From: Symsagittifera roscoffensis
Lineage: Eukaryota; Xenacoelomorpha; Acoela; Convolutidae
Length of the DNA stretch: 64,000 nt
Reading direction: 5' to 3'
NCBI RefSeq assembly: GCF_963678635.1
Contig: NC_087062.1
Span: 21,995,789 to 22,059,788 of the forward strand
Shown here: positions 22,534-32,346 of the stretch, one piece after another
How the letters are laid out: each line of letters begins with the position of its first letter
Numbering within the stretch: position 1 is the stretch's first letter
The notes under the pieces: generated by a model
Databases searched by the model: none
The model's input: the letters and a program-made list of their open reading frames with translations, nothing else
What the model was told of the DNA's origin: nothing
Position numbers and translations under genes: made by a program

Positions 22534-25139
22534 AGTTATTAATTTTTCTCCAACTCCTTTTTCTAGTAACCTCAAATCAAAACATAAACCCTTCCCCTCG
22601 TACAGGACCACAAGATTTATTAGTAACACATTACGATTGCGAAGAAAATGAACAAAAAACACTACACAAATATGCAATAAATCAAGTATCACAATGTGAA
22701 ACAGAACCACAAGCTATAGAAACCACAGATATAATAGCAACACTCTATTCCAAAGCCCGAGCAACAACAGTTACAGGTTATAAATTCACAGCGACATTTT
22801 CCGAAAAGAAAGTACATTGTTCACAAGTCTCGAACGGAAACAAAAACCGACTTGACCATGAATCATTCTATCAAAGTAATATAGAACGTCTTTTACATCT
22901 CAATCCCGACGATTGTAAAAATGAATTACTTAGACTAAACATCACACAAAATAAAAATTCCCAAAGAAAATTAGTTAATTTTCAAGTTTTTTCAGACTCT
23001 GTACACCAATCACAACTTGAAAGACACCAAGGACATATAAAACTAGACGAAAAATACCCGTATAACGGCGCACACGGACGATTAACCTATGACCTACATG
23101 ATAAACATTGGATACCACACATTGGTATAAATAACCCATCAAACTGCAAAGCAGACACGAAAAATAAAGGATACCAAGAAATAATGTTTTTCGATTGGAA
23201 AATACAACTCGAAAAAATACAACTCACACGAGATTTATCTGATAATACAATGATCTATCAAGGAATCCGACTACCTTGTAAAAATGATCAAGGATATTGC
23301 GACCCTACAACAAGAACACAAGCAACAATTGTTTGGTTCCCCGAAGATACATGTACAACATTTCAAGTAGCAAAAATACACGCTCGTATGATAAAATTTC
23401 ACGAAAAATATTTTATACAATCAATTCCATATGAACAAGTCCATCCATCACGAAAACTAAGTTCTGATTTTAGAAACATAGACAATATAGAAAATAAATT
23501 GACACGTTTTCAAATATATCAAGAAACAGAACTTGCATGTAAATACAGGAATCCACTTCACAGAACACAATACTCTGAAATATTAGTTGAATACGAAAAA
23601 GGATTCGACATGACCACTGGAAAAGTAAAAATCGACCCATATGCCACAGGTCATCCTCTAAACGAAGGAACATCCTATATACCAGTTAATTTTGAAAAAA
23701 GCAACGGACAACCTGGTGGACATCTAAAACCTTATGACACCAGAAGCACACGCTTACAAGAATTATCACTAATGAATACTACATATTTCGGTAATATCCA
23801 CTATGATATTCATTTGGATATGAAACTAGACTATACAATTAGCCGCATTTTTCAAGAAATGTCACTCTCCGAATTAGAAACACTACACCAACTATGCGAA
23901 TTAGAACGAACACAAATATTACAATCACTTGCACTAGCAGTATTAAAAATACCCTACGCAGGATACTTATTATCAGGAAATAGATCAAATTTTTTAGACT
24001 ACGAAGGAAACATCTTATGGTTTTATACTTGTACTAAAAAAGTATCACCACTATACGTTTTTGAAGATAAACGATGTTATAAAAGAATCCCTATCTTTTA
24101 TAAGAATAAAGTACATTTCGTGGATACACTTTCACGAAGAACCTATTTCTGGGATACCGCAGTCCCATGTGGATCAGAAAATAGCCACAATGTAGTACAA
24201 CTAAACCCTGATGAAAATAAATATTATCTTCTCACTCCATATCCCACATTAATGCAATCACTCAAAAAATTTTCACCAGAAAGCATTCGCGCTATCGCTC
24301 GAAACCCAAATATAGACTTACAATCAATAGGAATCTATTCAAAATCAGATATTCAACATCACATTAGAACACAACAATTCCAAGAATTATTAACACAAAT
24401 GGACACTATACAAAGACAATCAATAGACCAAAATTTACGCAAACTTGCAGAAACCGCAGGATTTGCCGATATCTACACACAAGACTATAGCGGATATTTT
24501 AAAGACATTAAAGATTATATATATCTAAACGGCGAAAAATACCGTCCCCAAGATATATCACCAATCAACATTTTTAGCTTTGTTACACTCAAGAATGAAA
24601 TCCTTGATTTTCTAGGATGGCCCTACTACATCTTAGAAAAATTGACTATTTTATACGCAATGTTTAACTTTATTGGATTTCTTTTCTCACTCTTAAAAGG
24701 AATCTACAATACATGTGCTATACACACACAAGTAAACAGACAAGCAAGCGTAGCACGCATACTCTTTGCAGGATTTTTTGGAATTTTTTCCACATCTATA
24801 AACAAAATTCTTTTAGACGCACAAATAAAAGAATATAACACAAAAATAACAACACGACAAAATACATACGACGAAGAACATAACAATGTCGACACACAGC
24901 CAACGGCACCACAATTACCACCCCTACCAAATAACCATCCACTATCCCTAGTCCCACGAAATTTTCGAAATTTAGCAATCACACATAATCCAAATTTTCG
25001 ACTCAATACATCGCAAAGTCCCGTCCAACATATAATAACACATCAATCACAAGATGATAATACTTATGAACAAATTATTGAACAGCCCCATACCACCGCT
25101 TTTCAATCTCAAAATAATAATTTTTTTAGCCCACGATGA
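22521..25139 (+). CDS. env: Env-like membrane glycoprotein, 872 residues
   Basis: Probable surface fusion glycoprotein. Seen: an N-terminal signal-like segment (about residues 1-18), a Cys-rich ectodomain with several NxS/T sequons, a membrane-anchor segment around 704-730, a second hydrophobic stretch near 741-760, and a Pro/Gln/Asn-rich tail of about 110 residues. I see no clear furin-type site followed by a fusion peptide, so it does not look like the baculovirus-F-type Env of insect errantiviruses. Spacing of Cys from C40 onward and the C519-Y...IPI...AVPC segment recall the chuvirus/mononegavirus-like glycoproteins found in some arthropod retroelements; this is inference. The start overlaps the previous frame by 13 bases and the stop overlaps the next ATG (ATGA). 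No interruptions. Confidence 0.82.
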   Translation: MYILKLLIFLQLLFLVTSNQNINPSPRTGPQDLLVTHYDCEENEQKTLHKYAINQVSQCETEPQAIETTDIIATLYSKARATTVTGYKFTATFSEKKVHCSQVSNGNKNRLDHESFYQSNIERLLHLNPDDCKNELLRLNITQNKNSQRKLVNFQVFSDSVHQSQLERHQGHIKLDEKYPYNGAHGRLTYDLHDKHWIPHIGINNPSNCKADTKNKGYQEIMFFDWKIQLEKIQLTRDLSDNTMIYQGIRLPCKNDQGYCDPTTRTQATIVWFPEDTCTTFQVAKIHARMIKFHEKYFIQSIPYEQVHPSRKLSSDFRNIDNIENKLTRFQIYQETELACKYRNPLHRTQYSEILVEYEKGFDMTTGKVKIDPYATGHPLNEGTSYIPVNFEKSNGQPGGHLKPYDTRSTRLQELSLMNTTYFGNIHYDIHLDMKLDYTISRIFQEMSLSELETLHQLCELERTQILQSLALAVLKIPYAGYLLSGNRSNFLDYEGNILWFYTCTKKVSPLYVFEDKRCYKRIPIFYKNKVHFVDTLSRRTYFWDTAVPCGSENSHNVVQLNPDENKYYLLTPYPTLMQSLKKFSPESIRAIARNPNIDLQSIGIYSKSDIQHHIRTQQFQELLTQMDTIQRQSIDQNLRKLAETAGFADIYTQDYSGYFKDIKDYIYLNGEKYRPQDISPINIFSFVTLKNEILDFLGWPYYILEKLTILYAMFNFIGFLFSLLKGIYNTCAIHTQVNRQASVARILFAGFFGIFSTSINKILLDAQIKEYNTKITTRQNTYDEEHNNVDTQPTAPQLPPLPNNHPLSLVPRNFRNLAITHNPNFRLNTSQSPVQHIITHQSQDDNTYEQIIEQPHTTAFQSQNNNFFSPR

Positions 25140-26941
25140 GCCGCCAACTTGGATCACTACACCGATCAAATTCCCATCCAACCAATCTTACCTCTCCAAT
25201 CCCAATCATACCACTTTTTGCTTTTCCGCCACCCGATTTTCCATCTAGCAATGTAACATCAGGCATGAATTCCGACACTAACTCACATATTTCAGTTTTA
25301 TACTCCATCTCACAGCTAAATAACCCGAATATTGAAACCCCCGATGAATTTGCCGACTCAGAACCATCCCCATCCAATAATTTTCATAACCCTTCTAATT
25401 TTTCTCAACCTCCTTTTCAACCCATATTATCCAATAACCCTGACCCCATCACTCCCACACCCTCTTATGCTTCCCAAGTTACCCCAACCTACTCCTCATA
25501 CCATTCTGACCAATCATCTCATTCTCCAGACACCCCCCGAATCTCCCCAGAGCTAGATAATTTTATTACCCTTCAACAACAACCCTACCACCTTAATACC
25601 CCAACCATAAACCAAATCTCCTCCACAGTAAATTCATCCAACCCCCCTACCCCTACACCCTCTTCGAATTATACTGAATCATTAACACCATCATCCACAT
25701 CCACTATATCTTCACTAAACACTAATAGAGCTTACCGCACTTTTAAAAGAAAATTCCCCAACCATCCTTTCCCAGCAAAACCAGGAACAGCCCGTGAATA
25801 CATCAACCACCCCCAGCATACTAACACTAAAGAATTTTTAGCTATCACTTTACCCTCGTTTCCACAATACACCTTAAACACCCCTCACGACGCTAACGAA
25901 ACACGCAACTTTGTAGATGAATACGTTTTAATGCCCACTCTCTCTTGGACCTCATACTATCATTTCACTAACCCTCTTTGCTTACCTTTATCCAGCACTT
26001 CCGTCGATATAGAACGAAATAAGGACATGCTATATCAACTCACTACACCACTAACCGCTAGACAATTTACTTACGTTGGATATAAAAAATCACTAAAAAC
26101 ACACACTGCACCTAGAGCTAATGAATATACACTAGAATACTACGATCACAACATCATCAGAGCTAACCAAGATCAATTCTTAGACGACGATCGCTTCGCT
26201 AATCCACAAATCACCGAGAAATTTTTTATCAAGACACCATATGTATTTACACTAAACATCTTCGACCGAAAGTTTGATCACATTATTTCAGAAGCACTAA
26301 CAAACACACAAGCATACGAAAGTTTTAAAGAACGCTTCCAAATCTTTTCACTAACCTTTCATTTCCTTGCACCACACGAAAGAGATTTACACTGCTCACA
26401 CGATATTATGTTGCGCACTAAACAAACACATACATACAGTTACTATCGTTTCATCCAAAATCACTTTGACCTCCACACACCCTCTAGACAACCACACCAT
26501 CGTTTCCAATTCATCAATTCAAAATACACTTCACCATATTTCCTAAATTTCACATATTGTATTAAAGACACTAACCTCCATGGTATTCTTCGTAATTATG
26601 ACCCCATAACCCAAATGTACATTTTCTGCCCCATCACCAAGACCTTCAACGCCGAAGAATCCCGACCCTTCCTTATCCCGCACGAGTTTGTACAGCCTAT
26701 AGAAATCCCAATTTTAGAATTCATCCACAACACTAAATTTAACCACAAATTATATAGCTTAATCCAAAACACACCTTATGAGTTTGCAGTAGGCACTGAA
26801 GAACTAACCACTATTAAGGCACTCCAATTGCTTTGGCCACTGCTTCAAACTAAAAATATCATCCGCATCTTAGCTAAACTACTAACAACTTCAGAACTAA
26901 TTCACGACATCTTCCCCCACGGTTTTTTCCCCGACGACTAA
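25136..26941 (+). CDS. Unknown accessory protein, 601 residues
   Basis: Not recognised. The ATG lies inside the Env-like stop (ATGA, 25136-25139), implying coupled translation. Residues 1 to about 215 are Ser/Thr/Pro/Asn-rich and presumably disordered; residues 215-601 are globular, rich in Phe, Tyr, His and Leu, without transmembrane segments, and end acidic (FPDD). A basic patch (RTFKRKFPNHPF) sits at the junction. Codon and base use match the rest of the element. There is no match by eye to dUTPase, protease, RNase H, methyltransferase or a typical retroviral accessory protein. Being the last ORF of an intact recent element, it is probably under selection. The stop is followed at once by a consensus 5' splice site. 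Confidence 0.78.
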   Translation: MSRQLGSLHRSNSHPTNLTSPIPIIPLFAFPPPDFPSSNVTSGMNSDTNSHISVLYSISQLNNPNIETPDEFADSEPSPSNNFHNPSNFSQPPFQPILSNNPDPITPTPSYASQVTPTYSSYHSDQSSHSPDTPRISPELDNFITLQQQPYHLNTPTINQISSTVNSSNPPTPTPSSNYTESLTPSSTSTISSLNTNRAYRTFKRKFPNHPFPAKPGTAREYINHPQHTNTKEFLAITLPSFPQYTLNTPHDANETRNFVDEYVLMPTLSWTSYYHFTNPLCLPLSSTSVDIERNKDMLYQLTTPLTARQFTYVGYKKSLKTHTAPRANEYTLEYYDHNIIRANQDQFLDDDRFANPQITEKFFIKTPYVFTLNIFDRKFDHIISEALTNTQAYESFKERFQIFSLTFHFLAPHERDLHCSHDIMLRTKQTHTYSYYRFIQNHFDLHTPSRQPHHRFQFINSKYTSPYFLNFTYCIKDTNLHGILRNYDPITQMYIFCPITKTFNAEESRPFLIPHEFVQPIEIPILEFIHNTKFNHKLYSLIQNTPYEFAVGTEELTTIKALQLLWPLLQTKNIIRILAKLLTTSELIHDIFPHGFFPDD

Positions 26942-26950
26942 CAGGTAAGT
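26942..26950 (+). promoter_or_regulatory. Consensus 5' splice site right after the last stop
   Basis: CAGGTAAGT, a perfect donor (CAG|GTAAGT), begins on the base after TAA at 26939-26941. If used, an intron would remove part of the 3' region. It could also mark a region read in alternative transcripts. Confidence 0.5.
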
Positions 26951-28557
26951 ATGAATTAAATGAATATTACTAACTAATTAAAATATTAAAAAACTCACCA
27001 TTCTTTATTCATGTTTTATTTAGATTTTTAGCCTTCATCCTAGATCATCTGAAAAATTCACAAAAAAAAAATAAAAAAATAGCAAACTTCTTCAAAACTG
27101 TTTAAGACCCTATTAAACTTTTGCACCAACAATTAAATAAATATAATACCAATGCAGTAAATTAATTTATAAAATTTTCCCCCAAAAGCAGTAAATCTAA
27201 TTATGATGAAAATTTGTATCTTAAAATTCCCCCATAACTAGCAGTAAATTTCCAAATTCTATGCAGTAAATTAATAAAATGCAATTGCAGAACTAACCTT
27301 TTGATATTTTCATTCATTCGCACAGAAATTCTATCCACACTCGCACAGCTCGCCCACGAAGAATTGTTTAAAATAATGAATTTCAGTTTCAAGTTTTCAC
27401 ACTCAACAACTCTAACATATAATAACATGTTTCAAACTTTCCTTTAACCCGGTTGGAAAGGAATCATATACTAAACAAAACTAACCAACGCAGCTTACTA
27501 AATACCACAAATCATAGAATAACAGCATGACTAAGAAAAGGAAACCAACGGTACCCAAACCGGATTAACCCAGTTTAAAACTGGATAATTTATTCTTTTG
27601 AAGACTATTACAAAGTCTTAGAAAGAAATAATAAAACACAAAAAAGTCGAAAGACAAACCCATACCACAAACAATTTGCTTTTTGGAAAAAGTACATAAC
27701 CAACAAGACATAAGTAAAACCACAACAAACCCAACATAAAACGTTGTCACATAACAGGACCCCTCACAAACACCGCATGAAATCATACTCCCACTCCTGG
27801 CCTAACCCGCCAGGAAAGGACGTCCTGAGCATGCTCTATAGCCGGCCTAACCCACCGCGCTACATCCACGCTTTGTGACCACACCTTTATTTTTAATAAG
27901 AGCTACTCAAGGGTGAGTAACTCTTCAAAATAACCGAACTAAAACAAAAAGCTTTTGTGAAAACAACTAACTAAAATCATTATTAAAAAATATTAAACTA
28001 ATAAAAGTTTTATAAAATGTAAAATCACATGATGCAATATATAGATCAGAACACAACACTAAGGACGAACATCAAAAGACAAAACGACCCCACTACACTC
28101 GAGAGAGAATGACCAACTACAATCGATATGCCGCTCACAATCACAACTCAAAGGATTTAGAGTACGACTTGACTTCGCAGAAAAGGACTTCATTGAACTA
28201 GACCAATGACCACCTCGATGTTCAAGTATACGTACAGATCCGAGTAACCAGGCATCCCCTCCACGCACAATCTCCACGCCATTCCCAAGCTAGATCAGAC
28301 ACAAAAGAAGTTCTCCCCGAAGAACAGAAAAACCTGACATAGCCAACGATTCTGAAATCAGAATTGATTTTGTTGCAGAGACTCAGTCGTTGTCACAAGA
28401 AAAACACAACGTCTTATGTCTCTAACTCCAGCTTCCTGGAACTTCCTTAACAAAAAGAAAACAAAAGAAATATGATGTTCGCCAAATACCAACGTCCATC
28501 ATCCACCCTTGAATTACAGAAGAACTGTTCTAAAAAACTCTGTAAAACCCGGATGGG
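26951..28557 (+). other. Long 3' non-coding region of the giant element
   Basis: 1.6 kb without a supported ORF. It contains an A-run near 27061-27080, at least four GCAGTAAAT copies between 27150 and 27270, and several short inverted repeats (for example GGTTNAACC-like and CCTGGC/GCCAGG motifs at 27440-27830). The stretch just before the 3' LTR is only weakly purine-rich (GGATGGG), so the polypurine tract is not typical. It may contain export or transcription control signals (inference). Confidence 0.5.
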
Positions 28558-28967
28558 TGGAACCTGATCTAAACTATATTTTATGATTGGATAAATTAAA
28601 TGTTTTACCAATGTAAAGTATTTAATATTAACCAATCACGATCCATCTAACTAACAACCCACTTATTTGTAAGTGCTGAAGTTACTTGTAATTTCAGCAC
28701 CAGAGAGATTTGAATTTAACTTAGAAATTAGTTGGACTCTCCCGAGCACTTCAGCAGCCGCAATAAACCAGTATACCCTAGATCTATTGAGCCTAGCAGA
28801 GACTAGTTAAACAACCTGAGACTAGATAGTATAAGAGTAAGATTAGGATCGGTATTAGACTAAGAAGTTGCACGAATCTATCCGGCCGAAAATAAGATAG
28901 CGTGACGAGCAGACGGTGTACCCTATCCGAAATTACTCTATGAGTTATACCCATAGGTCCTAACTCA
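28558..28967 (+). repeat. 3' LTR of the giant element
   Basis: 410 bp, apparently identical to the 5' LTR; AATAAA at 28762-28767; followed by the target duplication ATCT at 28968-28971. Confidence 0.97.
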
Positions 28968-28971
28968 ATCT

Positions 28972-29256
28972 GCTTTCTGGTCCAATTTTTTTCTGACTAT
29001 TTACCCTAGTCTACCAAGAAAGGATATTTTACAAGATCTTGTAAGATTCTTCCAAATGAAGACCCCTACCGCTTTTTGTAACTAAAATCAGTTTCTCAGA
29101 AAACTTATTTACTGTTTATAGAACTTTTTATGAAACAGTTTTTTTCGTTAGATCAATCAATTTTATATAGTTAGGCTAAACCTAAGTCTCTTCAATACAG
29201 CAGTTCATACGTAAATAATTTATTTTCCGTCTGAATAATTATTTCTCCGACTTTCA
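28972..29256. other. Gap between giant element and J-domain gene
   Basis: 285 bp holding the putative poly(A) signal of the J-domain gene (AATAAA on the minus strand at 29219-29224). Nothing else recognised. Confidence 0.6.
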
Positions 29257-29622
29257 TTAACCCAATGAAGCAATGATGATACCGCGAGCTGTTACAATTT
29301 CCTCGAACTTCGCTTGACTCCCTCCCTTGTCGGGATGATGAACCAAAGCTAAGGCTCGAAATTTCGTTTCAATTAGGGCGACATCTTTTGAGCCTTGAGG
29401 CACACTCAATTCATCGTAAGCATTTTTCAGTGACATCTGTGGTGACACATTGAAAAATCTATCCATGAGTCGTCTGGGAAGCTCTCCTATTCCTTCAAGA
29501 AGTTGCCAAATGGTTATTCGGCCTTGCCACCATTGTTTGATAAAGTTCCACAAACTGAAAACCTCGATCGCTAAACTGCCCACTCTCACTGCAACTTCCC
29601 ATCCGGTGCTGTTTGAACTCAT
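29257..29622 (-). CDS. Small J-domain (DnaJ-like) protein
   Basis: Probable HSP40-type co-chaperone that would stimulate an HSP70 ATPase. The 121-residue product has a hydrophobic/aromatic N-terminal half (residues 10-60, with possible membrane-associating helices around 16-45) and a C-terminal J domain from about residue 66: helix I (NAYDELSV), helix II (ETKFRALALV), the invariant HPD at 96-98 followed by KGG, and helix III to the end. The C-terminal placement of the J domain resembles mitochondrial TIM14/DNAJC-type proteins, but this is not decisive. A TTTAG acceptor lies 6 bases before the ATG (29629-29630), fitting a 5'UTR intron or spliced leader, and AATAAA (29219-29224, minus) lies 33 bases after the stop. 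The giant element is inserted about 290 bp beyond its 3' end. Confidence 0.82.
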   Translation of the reverse strand: MSSNSTGWEVAVRVGSLAIEVFSLWNFIKQWWQGRITIWQLLEGIGELPRRLMDRFFNVSPQMSLKNAYDELSVPQGSKDVALIETKFRALALVHHPDKGGSQAKFEEIVTARGIIIASLG

Positions 29623-29630
29623 GATTGGCT

Positions 29631-29945
29631 AAAGTACAAATTCATTTTCTAGATAAATACTGTCCAATACTTTAGGCTTTTATCCAGCTCTATTAAGATA
29701 TCAGACGAGTATAAGCTTAGACAGCCTGGATAACGGACTATACTCAGACATATTGGATAGCCTTTTATAGATCCTCTGCAACTAGCAGAAATCACAATTA
29801 TTATAATGAACAGTTAATTGCTCCTCGAGCATCTATTATTGCAAATGTCATAACTAAAAGGACTATTTCACCAAAAAACTGTATAATTTTTCACGACTTC
29901 CAAAAAACTGCTAGTAACAAAATCAAGTTTTCAGTAGAAAAAACA
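29631..29945. other. Region upstream of the J-domain gene
   Basis: Would hold its promoter and any 5' UTR intron. No ORF and no specific element recognised. Confidence 0.4.
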
Positions 29946-30490
29946 CCCGTATCATCAATAATTCTAAAAGCTTCATCGAGAGTCGGAGCTAAACATCAGC
30001 AGCGTTAAATTTATTCAATTAAGTGTTTTGTATCTAAGTGAAGCGTTAAGTTTTATGATTAAAAAAATGATATACTTTTTTGTTTTTCTATTTAACTTTT
30101 AACTACTCTCCTTAACGGTAAGTAAAAACAAAATTGAAATCTTTGGCGCCTGCTTACCTAATAATGAAACCAAACTGCCTGTGTACATTCAATTTGGAAC
30201 TATACAGTTTGATGCTTACGCTTCAATATAACAAAAATTATTTGTCGTTGAATTTCTTATTTTGCCGAATTGACAATTTTTAAACCGCTACAACTTAAGA
30301 AAAATTTGTCCCAGACATTTTTCCAGTTGACACTAATAAAATCTTATGAAAAACGAATAGTCAAAAATTCAAACGCTGGAAAAAAATTTCAAAGTTTTAG
30401 GCACTGTTTCTTAGCTCAAATAATTAGTGGATCAATCGGACATTTTTTTTGAAAAAACAGTAGAAAATTAAATTGAAATTTTTCCCAAAA
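29946..30490. repeat. Duplicated block A, copy 1
   Basis: About 545 bp closely matching 36655-37200 in direct orientation, starting at CCCGTATCATCAATAATTCT. No coding evidence. Confidence 0.8.
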
Positions 30491-30914
30491 TTGGTGTGGG
30501 TTGAAGAGCCATGCATAATTGTTATTTTCATGCCATATGAAAAAATGGAAGCAAAAATGTTTATTTTAGTCGCTATTTGTTAATTACCGTTTTTTGTCAG
30601 ATATCAAATTGGTATCGAGAGTTTGGCTTCTATGTTTCGTTTTTTTCGCAAACCCAATAGTTTTTTGAATAGAAAACAAACATTAAACGTTAGCCCCAGC
30701 CACTCTGCAAAAAACACTATAATTTTCATTGCAAACAAATTGACAAAACTGCATAAACATTTGGAGAAAAGGTTGATTTTTTCAAAAAAAAAAAATAAAT
30801 CTCAAGCTCATTAACCTGCCCATTGTGATTCACTTTTAAAACATTTTACATTTTTGCTTAAGAAACTGGAGAAAAAAGTCTTGGTCAAAGCAGTTTTTGC
30901 CCTAATATCGAAAC
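30491..30914. other. No gene seen
   Basis: Contains one 63-codon plus-strand frame at 30623 without coding signature. Confidence 0.4.
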
Positions 30915-30916
30915 TA

Positions 30917-31909
30917 CCCGGGTTGACCTCCATAGACCAAAAATGTTAATCATACAATTTCATAAACTTAGTCTATGAAAAAATAGTACTCATACAATAT
31001 TCATATGTTGTGTCATTGAAAATTGTGTCATTGAATTTGCGAAGAAATTTTTTCTTGTTTCGGCATGAAATTCGGTGTACTGTACTAAATAAAAAAAAAG
31101 AAAACTTTTTGTCAAAAAAATGCTGATAATACAATTTTCATTTATGAAAATTGTATGAGTAGCAGTTTTTTGATGGCGACAACAAAATTTTCTTTGAATT
31201 TTTTCTTTGAAGTTATTTCAAAATTGCCCTCAAAATGTTTTTTTTTCGCAAAACGAATTTTGTACTCAAACAAACATTTTTCAAAAAAACTTTTTTTGCA
31301 AGCAAAACTTAATTTTTTGTTTGTTTAACGTGGTCTTGGATACACTAATAATAGATTTTTTTCCTTTCTGCTTAATAACTTTTTTCAAAAACGCTAAAAA
31401 CTCCTCTTTCTGTTGTATATCATGTTCATGTAAGCCTTGATCAATGTCTGGTAATTTAAAAAAACTTTCTTTATATTATTTGTGTTAGACAGAACTATGA
31501 CATTTCAGGCCGTTTTCAATGCATTTTTAAAGCGAGCCGGTCAAACCTTCGCTTACACTACGTTTGGGTAAGCAAAGTTTTTGTGTCAGATGTTCAGTTA
31601 CAAACAAACAAAAGTTTTAGAAATAAGTGTATGAAGAAAAACTATTCATTCAAATTTCATACATTTAGCTAAATTGGTGTCAACGAATTTCGATGACCTT
31701 TTTTCTCGTTTGTTTGGCATAAATTTTGCTGTAGCGTTTTTAATAAAGCAGATAAATTTTTAGTTAAAAAAATTCTCATGATACAATTTCCATATATGAA
31801 AATCACTTATCAAGGTCATTTCATGCAATTTTTTATTGCATGAAAAGTGTATGTTTAGCCTTTTTCCATAAAGGAAAATTGTACGACTAGCATTTTTGGT
31901 CAACCCGGG
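30917..31909. mobile_element. Non-autonomous DNA transposon (MITE), TA-flanked
   Basis: The ends are inverted: CCCGGGTTGACC at the left and GGTCAACCCGGG at the right, with similarity continuing inward (CCAAAAATG...ATACAATTTTC). TA lies directly outside each end (30915-30916 and 31910-31911), the duplication typical of Tc1/mariner. The interior (993 bp in all) is built of repeated palindromic modules around ATACAATTTTCATATATGAAAA-like sequence cut into shorter pieces and has no transposase ORF. Confidence 0.8.
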
Positions 31910-31911
31910 TA

Positions 31912-32346
31912 TTTGATATGAAACACAGGACCACTCTAGCCAGTTTGCGTAGTAAAACTTGTTAAGGAGCACCCAACACATAGAAAACTTGGAGAGGGGA
32001 AATGATTCAAACTGGCTTACAACGAACGCAAACTGAAAAAAAATTGAAAATTAAACAATTATAGCCTCACCTGAATGAAAAGATTGGTTAAATCATCAAC
32101 ACAAGCAAAGTTAGTATGAAATTTAGCCCTGTGATAATAATGCAGCCGTTTAATTCAAATTTGTTTCAGCGCGAAACTATGATTACTTGTGTCTGTCGAC
32201 ATTGTGTCTGTCGACATTTAAACATTGTGTCTGTCGACATAATTGCACAACACCGCTGTAGAAAGTATGTTTAACGAAAATGAGGGGGACCGATCGTTTA
32301 GCAGACCAATTTTTTAGCATAAAAAAGGAAAAATGAGTCTTTCAGC
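31912..32346. other. No gene seen; GTCTGTCGACAT tandem
   Basis: Three near-copies of TGTGTCTGTCGACAT at 32190-32242, otherwise featureless. Confidence 0.45.

Larger units (their letters stand above)
10051..28967 (+). mobile_element. Giant intact Env-carrying Ty3/Gypsy-type LTR retroelement
   Basis: Seen: two direct 410-bp terminal repeats (10051-10460 and 28558-28967) that look identical, begin TG, end CA, and are flanked by ATCT at 10047-10050 and 28968-28971. The interior carries a complete gag-pol, an Env-like ORF and several extra ORFs, all uninterrupted except one in-frame UAA that may be functional. Known: PR-RT-RNaseH-IN order with a GPY/F module defines Ty3/Gypsy elements, and 4-bp duplications are common among Gypsy elements with env. 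Inferred: a very recent insertion, possibly still active. Odd: 18.9 kb is far above the 5-10 kb usual for the group, and the coding strand is A-rich and strikingly G-poor (only 2 G in 18001-18060). Confidence 0.96.

Noticed and set aside
28059-28277. 72-codon minus frame in the 3' region of the giant element
   Set aside because: Antisense to the element, no domain, no conserved context.
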